Assembly: GCA_964019655.1 (NCBI GenBank)
Contig: CAXHTR010000002.1
Location: 62,001 to 126,000 of the forward strand
Source: Perkinsela sp. pyNocScin1
Taxonomy: Eukaryota; Euglenozoa; Kinetoplastea; Prokinetoplastida; Perkinselidae
Length of the DNA: 64,000 nt
Reading direction: 5' to 3'
The notes below the pieces were generated by a model, which was given only the letters and a program-made list of their open reading frames with translations, was not told the origin of the DNA and did not search any database. Of the stretch, positions 1-9,277 are shown piece after piece. Both the position numbers and the translations under genes were made by a program. Within the stretch, counting starts at the first letter, position 1. The number at the start of each line of letters is the position of its first letter.

Positions 1-3
1 AGC

Positions 4-1185
4 ATGCAGCTCTCCATTCTCTTTTCCTCCGTTGATGCATACAGCGGAAGAATCGACATGCAATTGCTTTCAATCCAAACGATGCTGGAGCTCCTTGTCG
101 CTGGATTCACTGCAGACTCCAAAGCTCTCGTCCAGGATGAGTACGGTGATTTCATAGAATACACGCAGTGGCCCTTCATCACTTGCGATTCCACGAAAGA
201 GCCAATCAAGTTCATAATCGCTCCCCGCATGAAAATCAAAGACGGTGCAATAGACCTTCGTTTCGTTCCACAGACTATTGAATACATCAGCATTGCAATG
301 TGCAGATTCACAGGGACAGTTGATACCATCCACCTACCGCGTGCTCTGCGCACTTTTAATGCGTATGGGAACAAGCTGGCAGGTACTCTGGATGTCTCAA
401 GCTTGCCTGCATCCCTCATCAGCATGAACTTGAATAGCAACGAGCTCTCAGGCTGTGTTGACTTTTCTGCACTTCCGCAGAATATTACCCAGTTCGGCAT
501 CCAAAGCAATCGGATTGCTGGTGACGTCGTTCTGGACAAGCTGCCAAGCAAATTAGAGCAATTAAGCATTAGCGAGCTGAGTATCTCTGGATCTCTTGTG
601 ACAAGCCTGCTTCCAAGAACATTGAAAAGCCTCGACGCTGCATCTACCAGGTTGTATGGATCGCTAAATCTTGGGGGCCTCCCAGAAGGTTTCAAAAAGA
701 TGAATGGGGGTAGCTGCGCCTTCGATGGCACATTGGACCTCGAAGTCCTCCCACGCTCTTGCAGAGTACTTTCGCTGCCAGGCAATAAGCTCTGGGGCAC
801 AATTTCGCTCGTGAACTTACCGCCACCCCTCACCCAGCTCGAGCTTGATAGAAACAATCTGCATGGTAGTCTGAACCTCTCGGAACTGCCGCCTTCGCTA
901 TACCGGCTTACACTTGCGTCCAACGGCTTTGTGGGAGGGGTTGATTTGACGAGCCTCCCAGAGTCCCTATCGAAGCTGTCGCTGTGTGCCAATAGTCTCT
1001 CGGGGGCTATTCGTGCAGTCAACCTACCGAATACACTCGTTCTCGATCTCTCAGGCAACTTTTTTGAGAAGCACGCGGTCATCGAGTCTACTGCATGTAG
1101 CTGCATAACCTTCGATAAAAGTGTGGAGCGAGTCGATGACCTTGCGGAGGCAGAGAACGGTCCTCGAGGGGTATATTTTGTCTAG
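4..1185 (+). CDS. Type A LRR protein, 393 aa
   Basis: A secreted-type LRR protein with no enzymatic domain. It has a short hydrophobic leader (residues 1-9), then the family block around SGRID...MLELL (residues 15-31), then an N-cap in which only the second cysteine of the usual CxWxGVxC remains (QWPFITCD). About 11-12 LRRs of 23 residues follow, each starting LP. The tail VDDLAEAENGPRG resembles the conserved family tail. The ATG lies directly after an AG at the window edge, fitting a trans-splice acceptor. First gene of a + strand LRR run. The ligand is unknown. Confidence 0.9.
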   Translation: MQLSILFSSVDAYSGRIDMQLLSIQTMLELLVAGFTADSKALVQDEYGDFIEYTQWPFITCDSTKEPIKFIIAPRMKIKDGAIDLRFVPQTIEYISIAMCRFTGTVDTIHLPRALRTFNAYGNKLAGTLDVSSLPASLISMNLNSNELSGCVDFSALPQNITQFGIQSNRIAGDVVLDKLPSKLEQLSISELSISGSLVTSLLPRTLKSLDAASTRLYGSLNLGGLPEGFKKMNGGSCAFDGTLDLEVLPRSCRVLSLPGNKLWGTISLVNLPPPLTQLELDRNNLHGSLNLSELPPSLYRLTLASNGFVGGVDLTSLPESLSKLSLCANSLSGAIRAVNLPNTLVLDLSGNFFEKHAVIESTACSCITFDKSVERVDDLAEAENGPRGVYFV

Positions 1186-1268
1186 AAATATATTATATAT
1201 ATATTCAGCAAGGGTCAATACAAGGTCGAGGTTGGAGACTTTCTTTCATTTTCACATCACATTCAACT

Positions 1269-1270
1269 AG
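1269..1270 (+). promoter_or_regulatory. Putative trans-splice acceptor AG
   Basis: A pyrimidine-rich run (ctttcattttcacatcacattc) ends in AG one base upstream of the ATG at 1272. This fits spliced-leader addition giving an almost absent 5' UTR. Confidence 0.5.
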
Positions 1271-1271
1271 A

Positions 1272-2471
1272 ATGCATTTGCCACTTGTGTTATGCCTTGA
1301 CACGAAGCTTGGCAGAATGGACCACGCTGCCCTCTCGCAGCAGAGTAAAATGGAGATTGTCGTCGATGGCCTTGGTGATAAAAACAAGCAAAAACTGCAG
1401 GATGAGACTGGACTTTTTGTCGATGCATGCACGTGGCCTGGCGTCGATTGCAGCCCAGATGCGGATGTCACCAGCATTCATTGGGGATCTCGCTTCACCG
1501 GCGGGTCTATCTCGCTTGCTTTTTTGCCCGATACACTTTCGGAGCTCAGCTTTGGCTCGTGCAGGCTGACAGGGACACTCGACACGCGGGCACTACCGCG
1601 CCCGTTGCGCATTCTCAAGGGCCCGTTCAACAAGCTCAGCGGGTCCCTGGACTGCACGGGTCTGCCAGACATGGTCGAGATCGATTTGAACCGAAACTCA
1701 TTTTCAGGGAGCATCGCGTTGCACCAGCTGCCAGCGACCCTCGAGATGTTCAGCATATCGCAAAATGAACTCGAGGGGGGCGTGCAGATTGAAAATATTC
1801 CGCCAGGCCTCAAAGAGCTGCACATCGAAGGGAACGTAATCGTCGGTGAGCTGCGGCTCGCAAACTTTCCGAAGCGACTGAAGCGTCTCAATGTTGTGAA
1901 CACAGCGCTGGGAGGTTCACTCGAGCTTGAGAGCCTTCCCCGGTTTCTGCGCTTTCTGTACGCAGATGACTGTAAATTCACGGGAACGCTTCGACTTCAC
2001 GAGCACTCGCGGTCGCTCGCCTGCATGACACTCTCATCCAATGATTTTACAGGGGAGGCAAACCTCACTGATCTCCCTGTACGACTCAAGGTTTTGGCCA
2101 TGCACACCAATCGCCTGTCAGGGGGACTCAGCTTCGACTCGCTCCCCGTGCAACTGGAGTTCCTCGATCTCCACTCGAATCAATTTACAGGGACCGTGAC
2201 GCTGACGAATGTGCCGAACTCGCTGCGCTGCATCGATATTCGGAACAATCAGCTCACTGGCTGCCTGCGCTCGGATGGAGTAGCGCCCCATCGGCTCGAC
2301 GCTCGACAGAATAACTTTACATCGCTCATTTTCAAGGATCAGACGAAAGAGCCGGGCGGGTTTGTGACGGAGTACTGCATTGATGCGAGTGTGACTGATG
2401 TAAAGGACACGAGGGGGGAAGCGCTGTATGTTGACAGCATTCGTATTATATCAGGGCCCATTTTACATTAA
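1272..2471 (+). CDS. Type A LRR protein, 399 aa
   Basis: Leader MHLPLVLCLD is followed by the conserved LGRMD...LSQQSKMEIV block and a complete N-cap, CTWPGVDC, at about residues 54-61. Roughly 11 LRRs of 23 residues follow (LPDTLSEL, LPRPLRIL and so on). The C-terminal tail (VTDVKDTRGEALYVD) matches the family tail. An AG dinucleotide ends one base before the ATG after a pyrimidine-rich stretch, so the start is well supported. It lies 86 bp after the upstream LRR gene. The two cap cysteines suggest a disulphide and therefore an oxidising (secretory or extracellular) location; this is inference. Confidence 0.92.
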   Translation: MHLPLVLCLDTKLGRMDHAALSQQSKMEIVVDGLGDKNKQKLQDETGLFVDACTWPGVDCSPDADVTSIHWGSRFTGGSISLAFLPDTLSELSFGSCRLTGTLDTRALPRPLRILKGPFNKLSGSLDCTGLPDMVEIDLNRNSFSGSIALHQLPATLEMFSISQNELEGGVQIENIPPGLKELHIEGNVIVGELRLANFPKRLKRLNVVNTALGGSLELESLPRFLRFLYADDCKFTGTLRLHEHSRSLACMTLSSNDFTGEANLTDLPVRLKVLAMHTNRLSGGLSFDSLPVQLEFLDLHSNQFTGTVTLTNVPNSLRCIDIRNNQLTGCLRSDGVAPHRLDARQNNFTSLIFKDQTKEPGGFVTEYCIDASVTDVKDTRGEALYVDSIRIISGPILH

Positions 2472-2563
2472 ATTTGAAATCGAATTCATCTTATTGAGCA
2501 ACTTACTATCTTGTTCTTATCTTTGCATGAAATTTAAGTGACGTTTTTTTTCTTTTATCTGAA

Positions 2564-3517
2564 ATGAGGCTAAACCCTGTCTTTCGAATCCAACAGCGAG
2601 GGCCAAGCACACATTACGAGAAAGTCATGAACGCAGTACTATCAGCTGACTTTTTTCAGAAGAACATTCTGGATACAAGCAAAGTGCAGCTGCGAAGTCC
2701 TTTTGACAGATGCCTCAGTTCCTTTCAGGCCAATATCAGCTGCAAATTTCTCAAGAAGAGAATAATGCATATTCAGCTTTCTGCTGACGAGTTCGCATCG
2801 AACTATCCGTTCACAGTACTCAATAGCAGCTTATGCGAGAATCTACTTGATGAAATTAAGTTCTATGAAAACAGGGCACCCATGGACACACAAATCATAC
2901 TGAGTGGCACTGGCCGAAGTTTCCTCGTTGGTCCGCAGATATCCTTTCTTTCCAAGGTGTGCATCGGTGGCAAGCACATTGTTTTGCCCGCAGAAACGAA
3001 CGTGAGTGATAGTGAAAGCGTCAAAGAGAAATTTTCCGTGTCTATGCGAGAGAAAGACTACGAAAAGGTCTTTCAATCTTTCTTGAAACTTTTTGCTGCT
3101 CTGAATTTTTCAAGTGAAAAGGCCTTCGCGGAGGCTGTTGAAGGCTTTGGTGACGATTCGGTGAATCATACGTATCAAAATTACCTGAGAGCTTACAAGG
3201 AGGCTCTCTTGTCAAATATGCCATCCCATTTCCTGAGATCGAGGCTCATCACCGGTGTGAATGGAATTGCGTTCGGCATCGGCACACACATCGCTAAGAG
3301 TGGTCATCAAATATTTGGCAACAGCGCAGCTACCTGGGATGAGTACAAGGTGAGTGAAGGCCAAATATCGGAACAAAGCGATGACCCACCCGATAAGGAG
3401 AGAAAAAGTCTTCATTTTGTATCTGCTCAAGGACTTCAGGATCGAGGTGATCTCAAAGCTATTCTGTCAGACAAGAAAGACATAGCAAAGCAAATTATGT
3501 CATATGTGCACAAATGA
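2564..3517 (+). CDS. Hypothetical protein inside the LRR run, 317 aa
   Basis: I do not recognise a family. The protein has no LRRs and no obvious membrane helix. It is mixed alpha/beta in look, with a GVNGIAFGIG segment near residue 230 and an acidic, polar C-terminus. The start is uncertain: the strong pyrimidine tract at 2543-2560 is followed by no AG before this ATG, and the first AG after it lies inside the codon after the ATG. The next in-frame ATG at 2627 would give MNAVLSADFFQ, which resembles LRR-family leaders such as FLLSADFALGR. Product length would be 296 aa from that start. Confidence 0.75.
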   Translation: MRLNPVFRIQQRGPSTHYEKVMNAVLSADFFQKNILDTSKVQLRSPFDRCLSSFQANISCKFLKKRIMHIQLSADEFASNYPFTVLNSSLCENLLDEIKFYENRAPMDTQIILSGTGRSFLVGPQISFLSKVCIGGKHIVLPAETNVSDSESVKEKFSVSMREKDYEKVFQSFLKLFAALNFSSEKAFAEAVEGFGDDSVNHTYQNYLRAYKEALLSNMPSHFLRSRLITGVNGIAFGIGTHIAKSGHQIFGNSAATWDEYKVSEGQISEQSDDPPDKERKSLHFVSAQGLQDRGDLKAILSDKKDIAKQIMSYVHK

Positions 3518-3795
3518 AAATTTCTAAGTTCATTTAATTCGTTTATCATTCTGCAGTTTGTGCACCAGCAGGACCATACGTACCCCATCGATAAGTTCGC
3601 ACTCAATATCTTGTTTTGCAAGAAACCTCTCCTGTGGTGCAAGCGTGTGAAATTGATACTAATCTTAATGTCAGAAACACAGTGAGACGCTTCAGCGCTA
3701 CAAACGAAAACATTTCTTTGCAATCAGCCGCCTTTTGCCTGTGTAAAATCTTTTTCACAACTGCTGTATGCTATTGACACCTCCTACCACTCCAC

Positions 3796-5127
3796 ATGCT
3801 CTCATATTCATTCAAAATGATCACTTCTATATTTCTGTTATCTGCTGACTTTGCACTCGGTCGCCTTGATCCAGCGCTCATGTCTCCACAGGCGTGTATG
3901 GAGGCCTTTATCAGTGGCGTTCAAAAGAAGCAGAGGTTTACTGACGAGAGCGGCAACTTTTTGGACATCGAAGAATGGGAAGGTATCGAGCTCGACGCCG
4001 ATAAGAATGTCATCAAGGTTTCTCTCATGAACGATGACACCCAAGAAGAACTAGAATTTGTCGAAAACCAGATGGAGGGGAGTGTGCATCTTTCTTTTCT
4101 ACCCGAAACAGTTCAGGTCATTGACCTTGGATGCAACGAACTTTATGGGACGTTCAGCGCTTCAGACATCCCCCCTGCGTTGACAAAGTTTGAGATCGAG
4201 AAGAACCTTTTTGTGGGATCAGTTGAGACCGAAAAGCTCCCACAGGAACTGACAGTGTTTGATGTCGACGATAATAAACTCAATGGAACAATTGCATGGA
4301 CGACGTTCCCATCAAAACTTGAGCATGTCATCCTGTCTTTCAATAAATTTACAGGAAATGTCGACCTGACGAATTTACCATCGCCTCTTCAAGAATTGTT
4401 CGCTCAGAGCAATCAATTTGCGGGGGATATCGACCTCACAGCATTGAACGCGTCACTCAAGATCATAGATCTGAGCAGCAATGCGCTCACTGGTGGCATA
4501 CGCTTTGCGAATGCCCCAAAGGAATTTGCCACCCTGTACGTTGACAACAATGCAATGCATGGCTCTGTAGATGTGCAATCACTTCCACGTGAGCTCGTGG
4601 AGTTTGACAATGCAAATAATCCGATGTCGGGAAGCTTTGATTTCCAAGCACTGCCAAGGGGCTTGGTGCAGATGCGCATGGAAAAGGTCCCGTTCGGTGG
4701 CTCAGTGGATACTGCGGTGCTACCACGAGCACTGGATGATCTTGTTTTGGCGAAGGGCAAGTACGTTGGGTCATTTGCATTTGAAAGTATCCCAGAAAAT
4801 ATCAGACTGCTCAGCATTTGTGTCAATCGTTTTGAAGGGACACTCAATACCAGCATACTCCCACGGATGATTGAATATTTCAATATATCAAACAACTGTT
4901 TCTCAGGAAGTGTCGATTTCGGAGTGCTCCCACCCATGATCGCCGAATTCCGTATCGCGAGCAATCATTTCTCAGGCAACTTTGACTTATCGAATCTTCC
5001 CGATTCTATCACTAAGATCAGTGTGCGCAAAAATAATCTCGTTCGAGTCGATAAAACCATTCTTCCAGCAGGCGTGCATTTGAACATCAAAGGATGTGGT
5101 TTTCGTTCTACAAGGGAACTTCGTTAG
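3796..5127 (+). CDS. Type A LRR protein, 443 aa, cap without cysteines
   Basis: Residues 8-23 (ITSIFLLSADFALGRL) give the leader and conserved block, so the functional N-terminus may start at Met8 (3817). No AG lies between the upstream acceptor near 3725 and the first ATG, so the mRNA should include 3796. The N-cap keeps the tryptophan (IEEWEGIELD) but has lost both cysteines. About 14 LRRs of 23 residues follow, ending shortly after LPDSITKI. The loss of both cysteines together suggests the disulphide was lost as a unit. Confidence 0.9.
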   Translation: MLSYSFKMITSIFLLSADFALGRLDPALMSPQACMEAFISGVQKKQRFTDESGNFLDIEEWEGIELDADKNVIKVSLMNDDTQEELEFVENQMEGSVHLSFLPETVQVIDLGCNELYGTFSASDIPPALTKFEIEKNLFVGSVETEKLPQELTVFDVDDNKLNGTIAWTTFPSKLEHVILSFNKFTGNVDLTNLPSPLQELFAQSNQFAGDIDLTALNASLKIIDLSSNALTGGIRFANAPKEFATLYVDNNAMHGSVDVQSLPRELVEFDNANNPMSGSFDFQALPRGLVQMRMEKVPFGGSVDTAVLPRALDDLVLAKGKYVGSFAFESIPENIRLLSICVNRFEGTLNTSILPRMIEYFNISNNCFSGSVDFGVLPPMIAEFRIASNHFSGNFDLSNLPDSITKISVRKNNLVRVDKTILPAGVHLNIKGCGFRSTRELR

Positions 5128-5264
5128 CGACTAACGTAGAGAAATTTCTCTTTAAGTGTCACACATTGCTAAAGATGTCTTTGTGCTTGATTTTGGCAAT
5201 TTAATTCAATATTTTTGTGAAAGTTTCAAATCATCTTTTAAGACTCAAAATAAAGACCAAGGCG

Positions 5265-6077
5265 ATGCATATTGTACGTTTAATCCTAGCAGCTGAGCTA
5301 AGTCCGCTCGGACGAGTCAGTACCGCATCCCTATCAGATCAGCAGCTTATGGAGCTCATGCTCGCAGACATTGGCAGCGCCTGCACTATCCAAGACCAGG
5401 ACGGAAATTTCACTGATCTCACAAAATTGAAAGAAGTCACCCTTGATGATAATGGAAACATCGCATCAATACAGTTCAATGCAAACTTTGGTGCTCGCGC
5501 ATACGCTGATGATTTCCTCGAACCTGGCGGTGAAATTCACCTCCAGTGGATGCCGGAGCACGTGCAAACGTTCAATTGCACTTCCTTCGACTTCATTGGC
5601 GAAATAGACACGAGTGCGCTTCCCGCGGGTCTTCAAAACTTTGACGTCACTGAAAATTTTTTTTCGGGGACGCTTGACCTCACGAGCCTGCCAGGGGCAA
5701 TGACTCACTTCGCTGCGCAGATGAACAATCTCACGGGGTCTGTTGACCTGACGGCATTGCCAGCGAGCCTTGAAGAGCTGGACCTCTCGAACAACGATTT
5801 TTCGGGATCTGTCGACTTTGATCACCTACCGCAAGGGATGCGCGCTATCTACCTGATTCGCAACAAGCTGAGTGGCAGATTACAGCTGCTGAACACGCCT
5901 GTGACGCTCAAAAACTTTATGGTCTACGAAAATGCGTTTGATACGAGTTGCTTTGTTGTTGAAATACCACCGTCAATACTCCGAGTGGCGGTCGATCCAG
6001 ATTTCGAGGGAAGTGTATACAAGCCGAATGGCGAGCCCGAGCTGCATGAGAGTCTGCGCTTTTTCTCGATGATGTAG
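5265..6077 (+). CDS. Type A LRR protein, 270 aa, degenerate cap
   Basis: The chosen ATG gives MHIVRLILAAELSPLGRVS, matching family leaders. The frame is open upstream only to a GTG at 5217, which is not a likely eukaryotic start, and AGs lie between. The LSDQQLMELM block is present. The cap lacks both tryptophan and cysteines (DLTKLKEVTLDD). About seven LRRs follow (MPEHVQTF, LPAGLQNF, LPGAMTHF, LPASLEEL and others). The C-terminal SVYKPNGEPELHES resembles the conserved NGxxxP-type tail. Confidence 0.88.
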   Translation: MHIVRLILAAELSPLGRVSTASLSDQQLMELMLADIGSACTIQDQDGNFTDLTKLKEVTLDDNGNIASIQFNANFGARAYADDFLEPGGEIHLQWMPEHVQTFNCTSFDFIGEIDTSALPAGLQNFDVTENFFSGTLDLTSLPGAMTHFAAQMNNLTGSVDLTALPASLEELDLSNNDFSGSVDFDHLPQGMRAIYLIRNKLSGRLQLLNTPVTLKNFMVYENAFDTSCFVVEIPPSILRVAVDPDFEGSVYKPNGEPELHESLRFFSMM

Positions 6078-6452
6078 CGTTCCTATAATTAACGACTGTA
6101 GTCGTCTGAAGGTAGACCATGTTTATTCAAGAATGTTTTTTGATTTTCTCAAATTCATTGAAACAAGTTGATTTTAGATGAATTTCGCGCAGAAATTTTG
6201 CTGTAACTGAGATAATGCACACTCTTTGACCCTAGCACATGCATAAAACTTCTGCTCTTTTGTGGGATCGGATGAAGCAATATGAAAGTTCATGAAATCT
6301 TAGGATTCACGCCTAAAAAAGTTGTAATTTGCAGAAGTCCCCACCGCGTGCTCTCTGCCGAAAAATAGAACAAATTCGACTAGATCCCTAGCAATGATCT
6401 TATTTTTGGAGACCTCACTCATTCTTTTTTCAAACGTTTTAATGCAAAAGCA
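6078..6452 (+). other. Intergenic spacer, no gene seen
   Basis: AT-rich spacer between two + strand LRR genes. A T-rich tract near 6423-6440 followed by AG at about 6449-6450 is the probable trans-splice acceptor for the gene starting at 6453. I see no RNA gene or further coding region. Confidence 0.5.
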
Positions 6453-7607
6453 ATGAAAGCATTCCTCCGCTTCGCTCTCGCCGATTTTGATTCCACCCTT
6501 GGTAAAGCTGATATCGATCTTTTGCCCATGCAGGTACGTATGGAACTATTCTTTGCAAACACTGCGGACAAATCGATGTTCCTCGACGATCATGGAAACT
6601 ACCGCGACTATACCGAGTGGGCGTGCCTTCTGTTTGATGATGATCAAAACGTCACTGAAATTTTTAATGCAGTCCAGATGCACAACATGAATGCACCACT
6701 CGGTGGCAGTCTATCCTTTGCCTTTCTCCCGCCGCAAATCACATATATATCGCTCGTGAACAATAATCTTGAGGGAAGCCTGGAAATCAGGGACCTTCCC
6801 GAAGAGCTTGATGCATTCAGTGTGAGCCACAATGGTCTCCAGGGGACACTCGATTTTACAGCGCTACCCGCCAAATTGACGGTTTTCGATGTCTCAGGCA
6901 ATACTTTTGAGGGATCCGTCGACTTGACCAGACTTCCAGCGTCGCTTATCAATCTCGTTGTGATCCGGAACAATTTTTCGGGGACGCTGGACTTTACGAA
7001 AATCAGCGAGCGCGTGGAGCGGTTGAACCTCGGCTTCAATAATTTTTCTGGAGGAATTCATTTTGGTGGGAGCGCTCAGGGCCTCAAGTTGCTATTCGTC
7101 GGCCATAACAACATGGATGGCGAAGTCGAAGCAAAGGATCTGCCGCGCTCTATGTCAATTGTCGCTCTCCCTGTCAACAATTTTCATAAAGTCTTTGACT
7201 TTGAGGCTAACCCACCACGAGCAGAAAGACTCTGCTTGGCAGGCAACGAAAAGCTCACCGGCACGTGCGACACCTCCAAGCTCCCGCGGACGCTGCAACA
7301 GCTCGACATTGGAAAGTGTAGCTTTCATGGGACTTTTGACTTTGGGCAGCTGCCAGCACCAATCGTCCATGTCGCCATCAGCAAGAACGCTTTTGGCGGG
7401 TCCGTGTGTCTTGTCAATCTACCTGGGAATGTTGAAGTCATCAAGGCGAGCGGCAACGACTTCTGCGGGGAAGTTGACCTCGCCAATGTACCGCTATCAG
7501 TGCGGCTAATCGATCTCTCACACAACCAGATCAGTGCTGTAATCGGTTCTCGTAAAGAGATCGAACTGAAAATCGAGGGTAATCCGCTCAGCGAGAATAA
7601 GAGTTGA
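6453..7607 (+). CDS. Type A LRR protein, 384 aa
   Basis: The leader MKAFLRFALADFD precedes a variant of the block (TLGKADIDLLPMQVRMELF). The cap keeps the tryptophan (YTEWACLLFDDD) with a single displaced cysteine. About 12 LRRs follow. One near residues 240-262 (NPPRAERLCLAGNEKLTGTCD) carries an insertion that breaks the strict 23-residue spacing. The protein ends in a short polar tail (NPLSENKS) with no anchor. AG lies two bases before the ATG. Confidence 0.9.
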   Translation: MKAFLRFALADFDSTLGKADIDLLPMQVRMELFFANTADKSMFLDDHGNYRDYTEWACLLFDDDQNVTEIFNAVQMHNMNAPLGGSLSFAFLPPQITYISLVNNNLEGSLEIRDLPEELDAFSVSHNGLQGTLDFTALPAKLTVFDVSGNTFEGSVDLTRLPASLINLVVIRNNFSGTLDFTKISERVERLNLGFNNFSGGIHFGGSAQGLKLLFVGHNNMDGEVEAKDLPRSMSIVALPVNNFHKVFDFEANPPRAERLCLAGNEKLTGTCDTSKLPRTLQQLDIGKCSFHGTFDFGQLPAPIVHVAISKNAFGGSVCLVNLPGNVEVIKASGNDFCGEVDLANVPLSVRLIDLSHNQISAVIGSRKEIELKIEGNPLSENKS

Positions 7608-8014
7608 TACTTAAACTTCGGAATATTATGATAGTTTGTATAAGTATAGTGTACGTGCTATTTTTGATCATGCGCTGATTTGAAGCTAAAGTACCCCAGC
7701 CGAGCATCATTTTCTTATTATAAATGTCAACTGTTGCAGATCGTTGCTTTTTCGCATAAACTTTGCAAGTTCTACTGCTATGAGCAGCAAGCTGAATCAG
7801 CAAAATGGATCTCCTTTTCTAGCACCGCTAGTCGAAGAAACCACTGATTTTCAAACAAATGAAAGTGCTGTCCCATGAAAAGTTCCACGGATCAGAGAAG
7901 CATTCGAAAGGCTTTTCGAGTGCTTATTTTATGCTGCTAATGATCAGTTTTCACCTTTTCTTCAAAACATACTATCTAAAATTTCAGAGTTTTACTTCGA
8001 CTTTCTCCTCATCA
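7608..8014 (+). other. Intergenic spacer with upstream open frame
   Basis: The last 156 bases are open in the frame of the next LRR gene, from an ATG at 7859. They encode an unusual lysine- and phenylalanine-rich stretch unlike other family members. A pyrimidine-AG acceptor at 7986-7987 lies after that ATG, so this stretch is probably not coding. Nothing else is seen. Confidence 0.5.
7986..7987 (+). promoter_or_regulatory. Putative trans-splice acceptor AG
   Basis: The sequence aaaatttcag ends here, 28 bases before the ATG at 8015. It decides the start of the downstream LRR gene by excluding the ATG at 7859. Confidence 0.5.
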
Positions 8015-8674
8015 ATGCTTGTGTCTACCTTCGTCCTCTGTTTATCTCCGAATAATTACACCCACAAGCCTTCTGAGATGGAGACATTACTCTTGGCCAA
8101 TGCTTTTGGCGACTTGGACCCGAATTTTATAGCTGAGTTTTCCAACGGCCAGCCTTTAACGAGAATATGCCATTGGGGAGCGAAGCCGTCGCACTACCAT
8201 GTCACCTGTGTGGGCGGTGCACTCACCGAGATCAACATCCTTGACGTTGATCCCGGCAATGTCAATATTGCGTATCTGCCACCGACGGTCAAGGACTTGG
8301 TTATCGTTCACGCCGATCAGCGCTATAGTATGGACACACGACTGCTTCCAAAGAGTGCCACTGACATTCAGCTACAGAACAACGATATCTTCGGGAGAAT
8401 CAACTTGCGAACGCTTCCCATTCATCTCGAATCGATGGACCTTGGATTCAATCGAATCAGTGGGTGCATTGACCTCACGCACTTACCGCCTAAGCTTTTT
8501 GTTTTGCGCTTGTACAACAATGCCTTCAAGCAGAAGGTGGTGTACTATGACAATCTTCCGGAGGGCATATTCTGCATTGCTCTCGGTGGAAATCGGATTC
8601 GACAAGCGCGGAGTATCCATGGAGAACCTTCTGACATCGCTGAGCGGTGCATGAGCGGCGTAATCACTGTTTGA
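8015..8674 (+). CDS. Type B LRR protein, 219 aa
   Basis: The start at 8015 gives MLVSTFVLCLSPNNYTHK, a short hydrophobic leader, and a length close to the other type B members (215-242 aa). The cap is variant: CHWGAKPSHYHVTC keeps the two cysteines with an insertion between them. The type B core follows: YLPPTVKDLVI, then QRYSMDTRLLPKSA, two clean LRRs and the VVYYDNLPEGI block near the C-terminus. It is the last gene of the left + strand cluster and faces the converging - strand cluster. Confidence 0.85.
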   Translation: MLVSTFVLCLSPNNYTHKPSEMETLLLANAFGDLDPNFIAEFSNGQPLTRICHWGAKPSHYHVTCVGGALTEINILDVDPGNVNIAYLPPTVKDLVIVHADQRYSMDTRLLPKSATDIQLQNNDIFGRINLRTLPIHLESMDLGFNRISGCIDLTHLPPKLFVLRLYNNAFKQKVVYYDNLPEGIFCIALGGNRIRQARSIHGEPSDIAERCMSGVITV

Positions 8675-9277
8675 AGCAGCACAGGTTCAAGAGTGAGGCA
8701 TCAATCATGCGAACAAGGCCTATTGTCAATGAGATCGAGTAGTCGCATTTTTCATCTTCGTACCACTTCGTGTAGATTTTATTATGAGATTCTTTCAAAA
8801 AATTCCATGCTATTTCAGTGTCAAAGTTGACCGCACTATTCATTCCGAAAGTTCAATTCGAAAGTTCAATTCCGAAAGAATTTAAAGTTCAAAAACAATT
8901 CAACAAGCACGTATCATCGGGAAATGTTACACTATCCCCGCAATCAGTGCATCATAAAATCTAGTTTACTTCGATTACTAAGCATCTCGAAGTGATGTGC
9001 ATGAGTTGGGCTGAATGATATGGTACTGATTTATGACAATCCGATTTAAAAATGATGCTATTCAGCGATCATACCGATGAATTCCGTTCCCAAATCCATT
9101 ATCAGTGAAACACCGGGAAGCTTTCAAGGATATCTCGCAAACATCTTTAAATTGGTAACACTATTTCTTGTTACAATACGAATACTACGTCCATTGCCCA
9201 TGTGATATACACTGTTACATTTATTCATTAAAATTTGCTCCATTGTGATTCTATTGACCTACCTTTGCATCTTCAGC
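8675..9277. other. Convergent strand-switch region
   Basis: The + cluster ends at 8674 and the - cluster ends at 9278, so two transcription units converge here. In kinetoplastids such sites are where polycistronic transcription ends. The stretch is AT-rich and holds no convincing coding region or tRNA. It contains a short tandem repeat at 8846-8871. Confidence 0.6.
8846..8871. repeat. Tandem 13-bp direct repeat, two units
   Basis: The unit cgaaagttcaatt occurs at 8846-8858 and again exactly at 8859-8871. Related fragments (ccgaaag, aaagttcaa, acaattcaac) follow to about 8903. It lies in the convergent strand-switch region. Confidence 0.7.

Noticed and set aside
7859-8014. 52-residue N-terminal extension of the type B gene at 8015
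   Set aside because: A pyrimidine-AG acceptor lies between, and the extension has no counterpart in paralogues.
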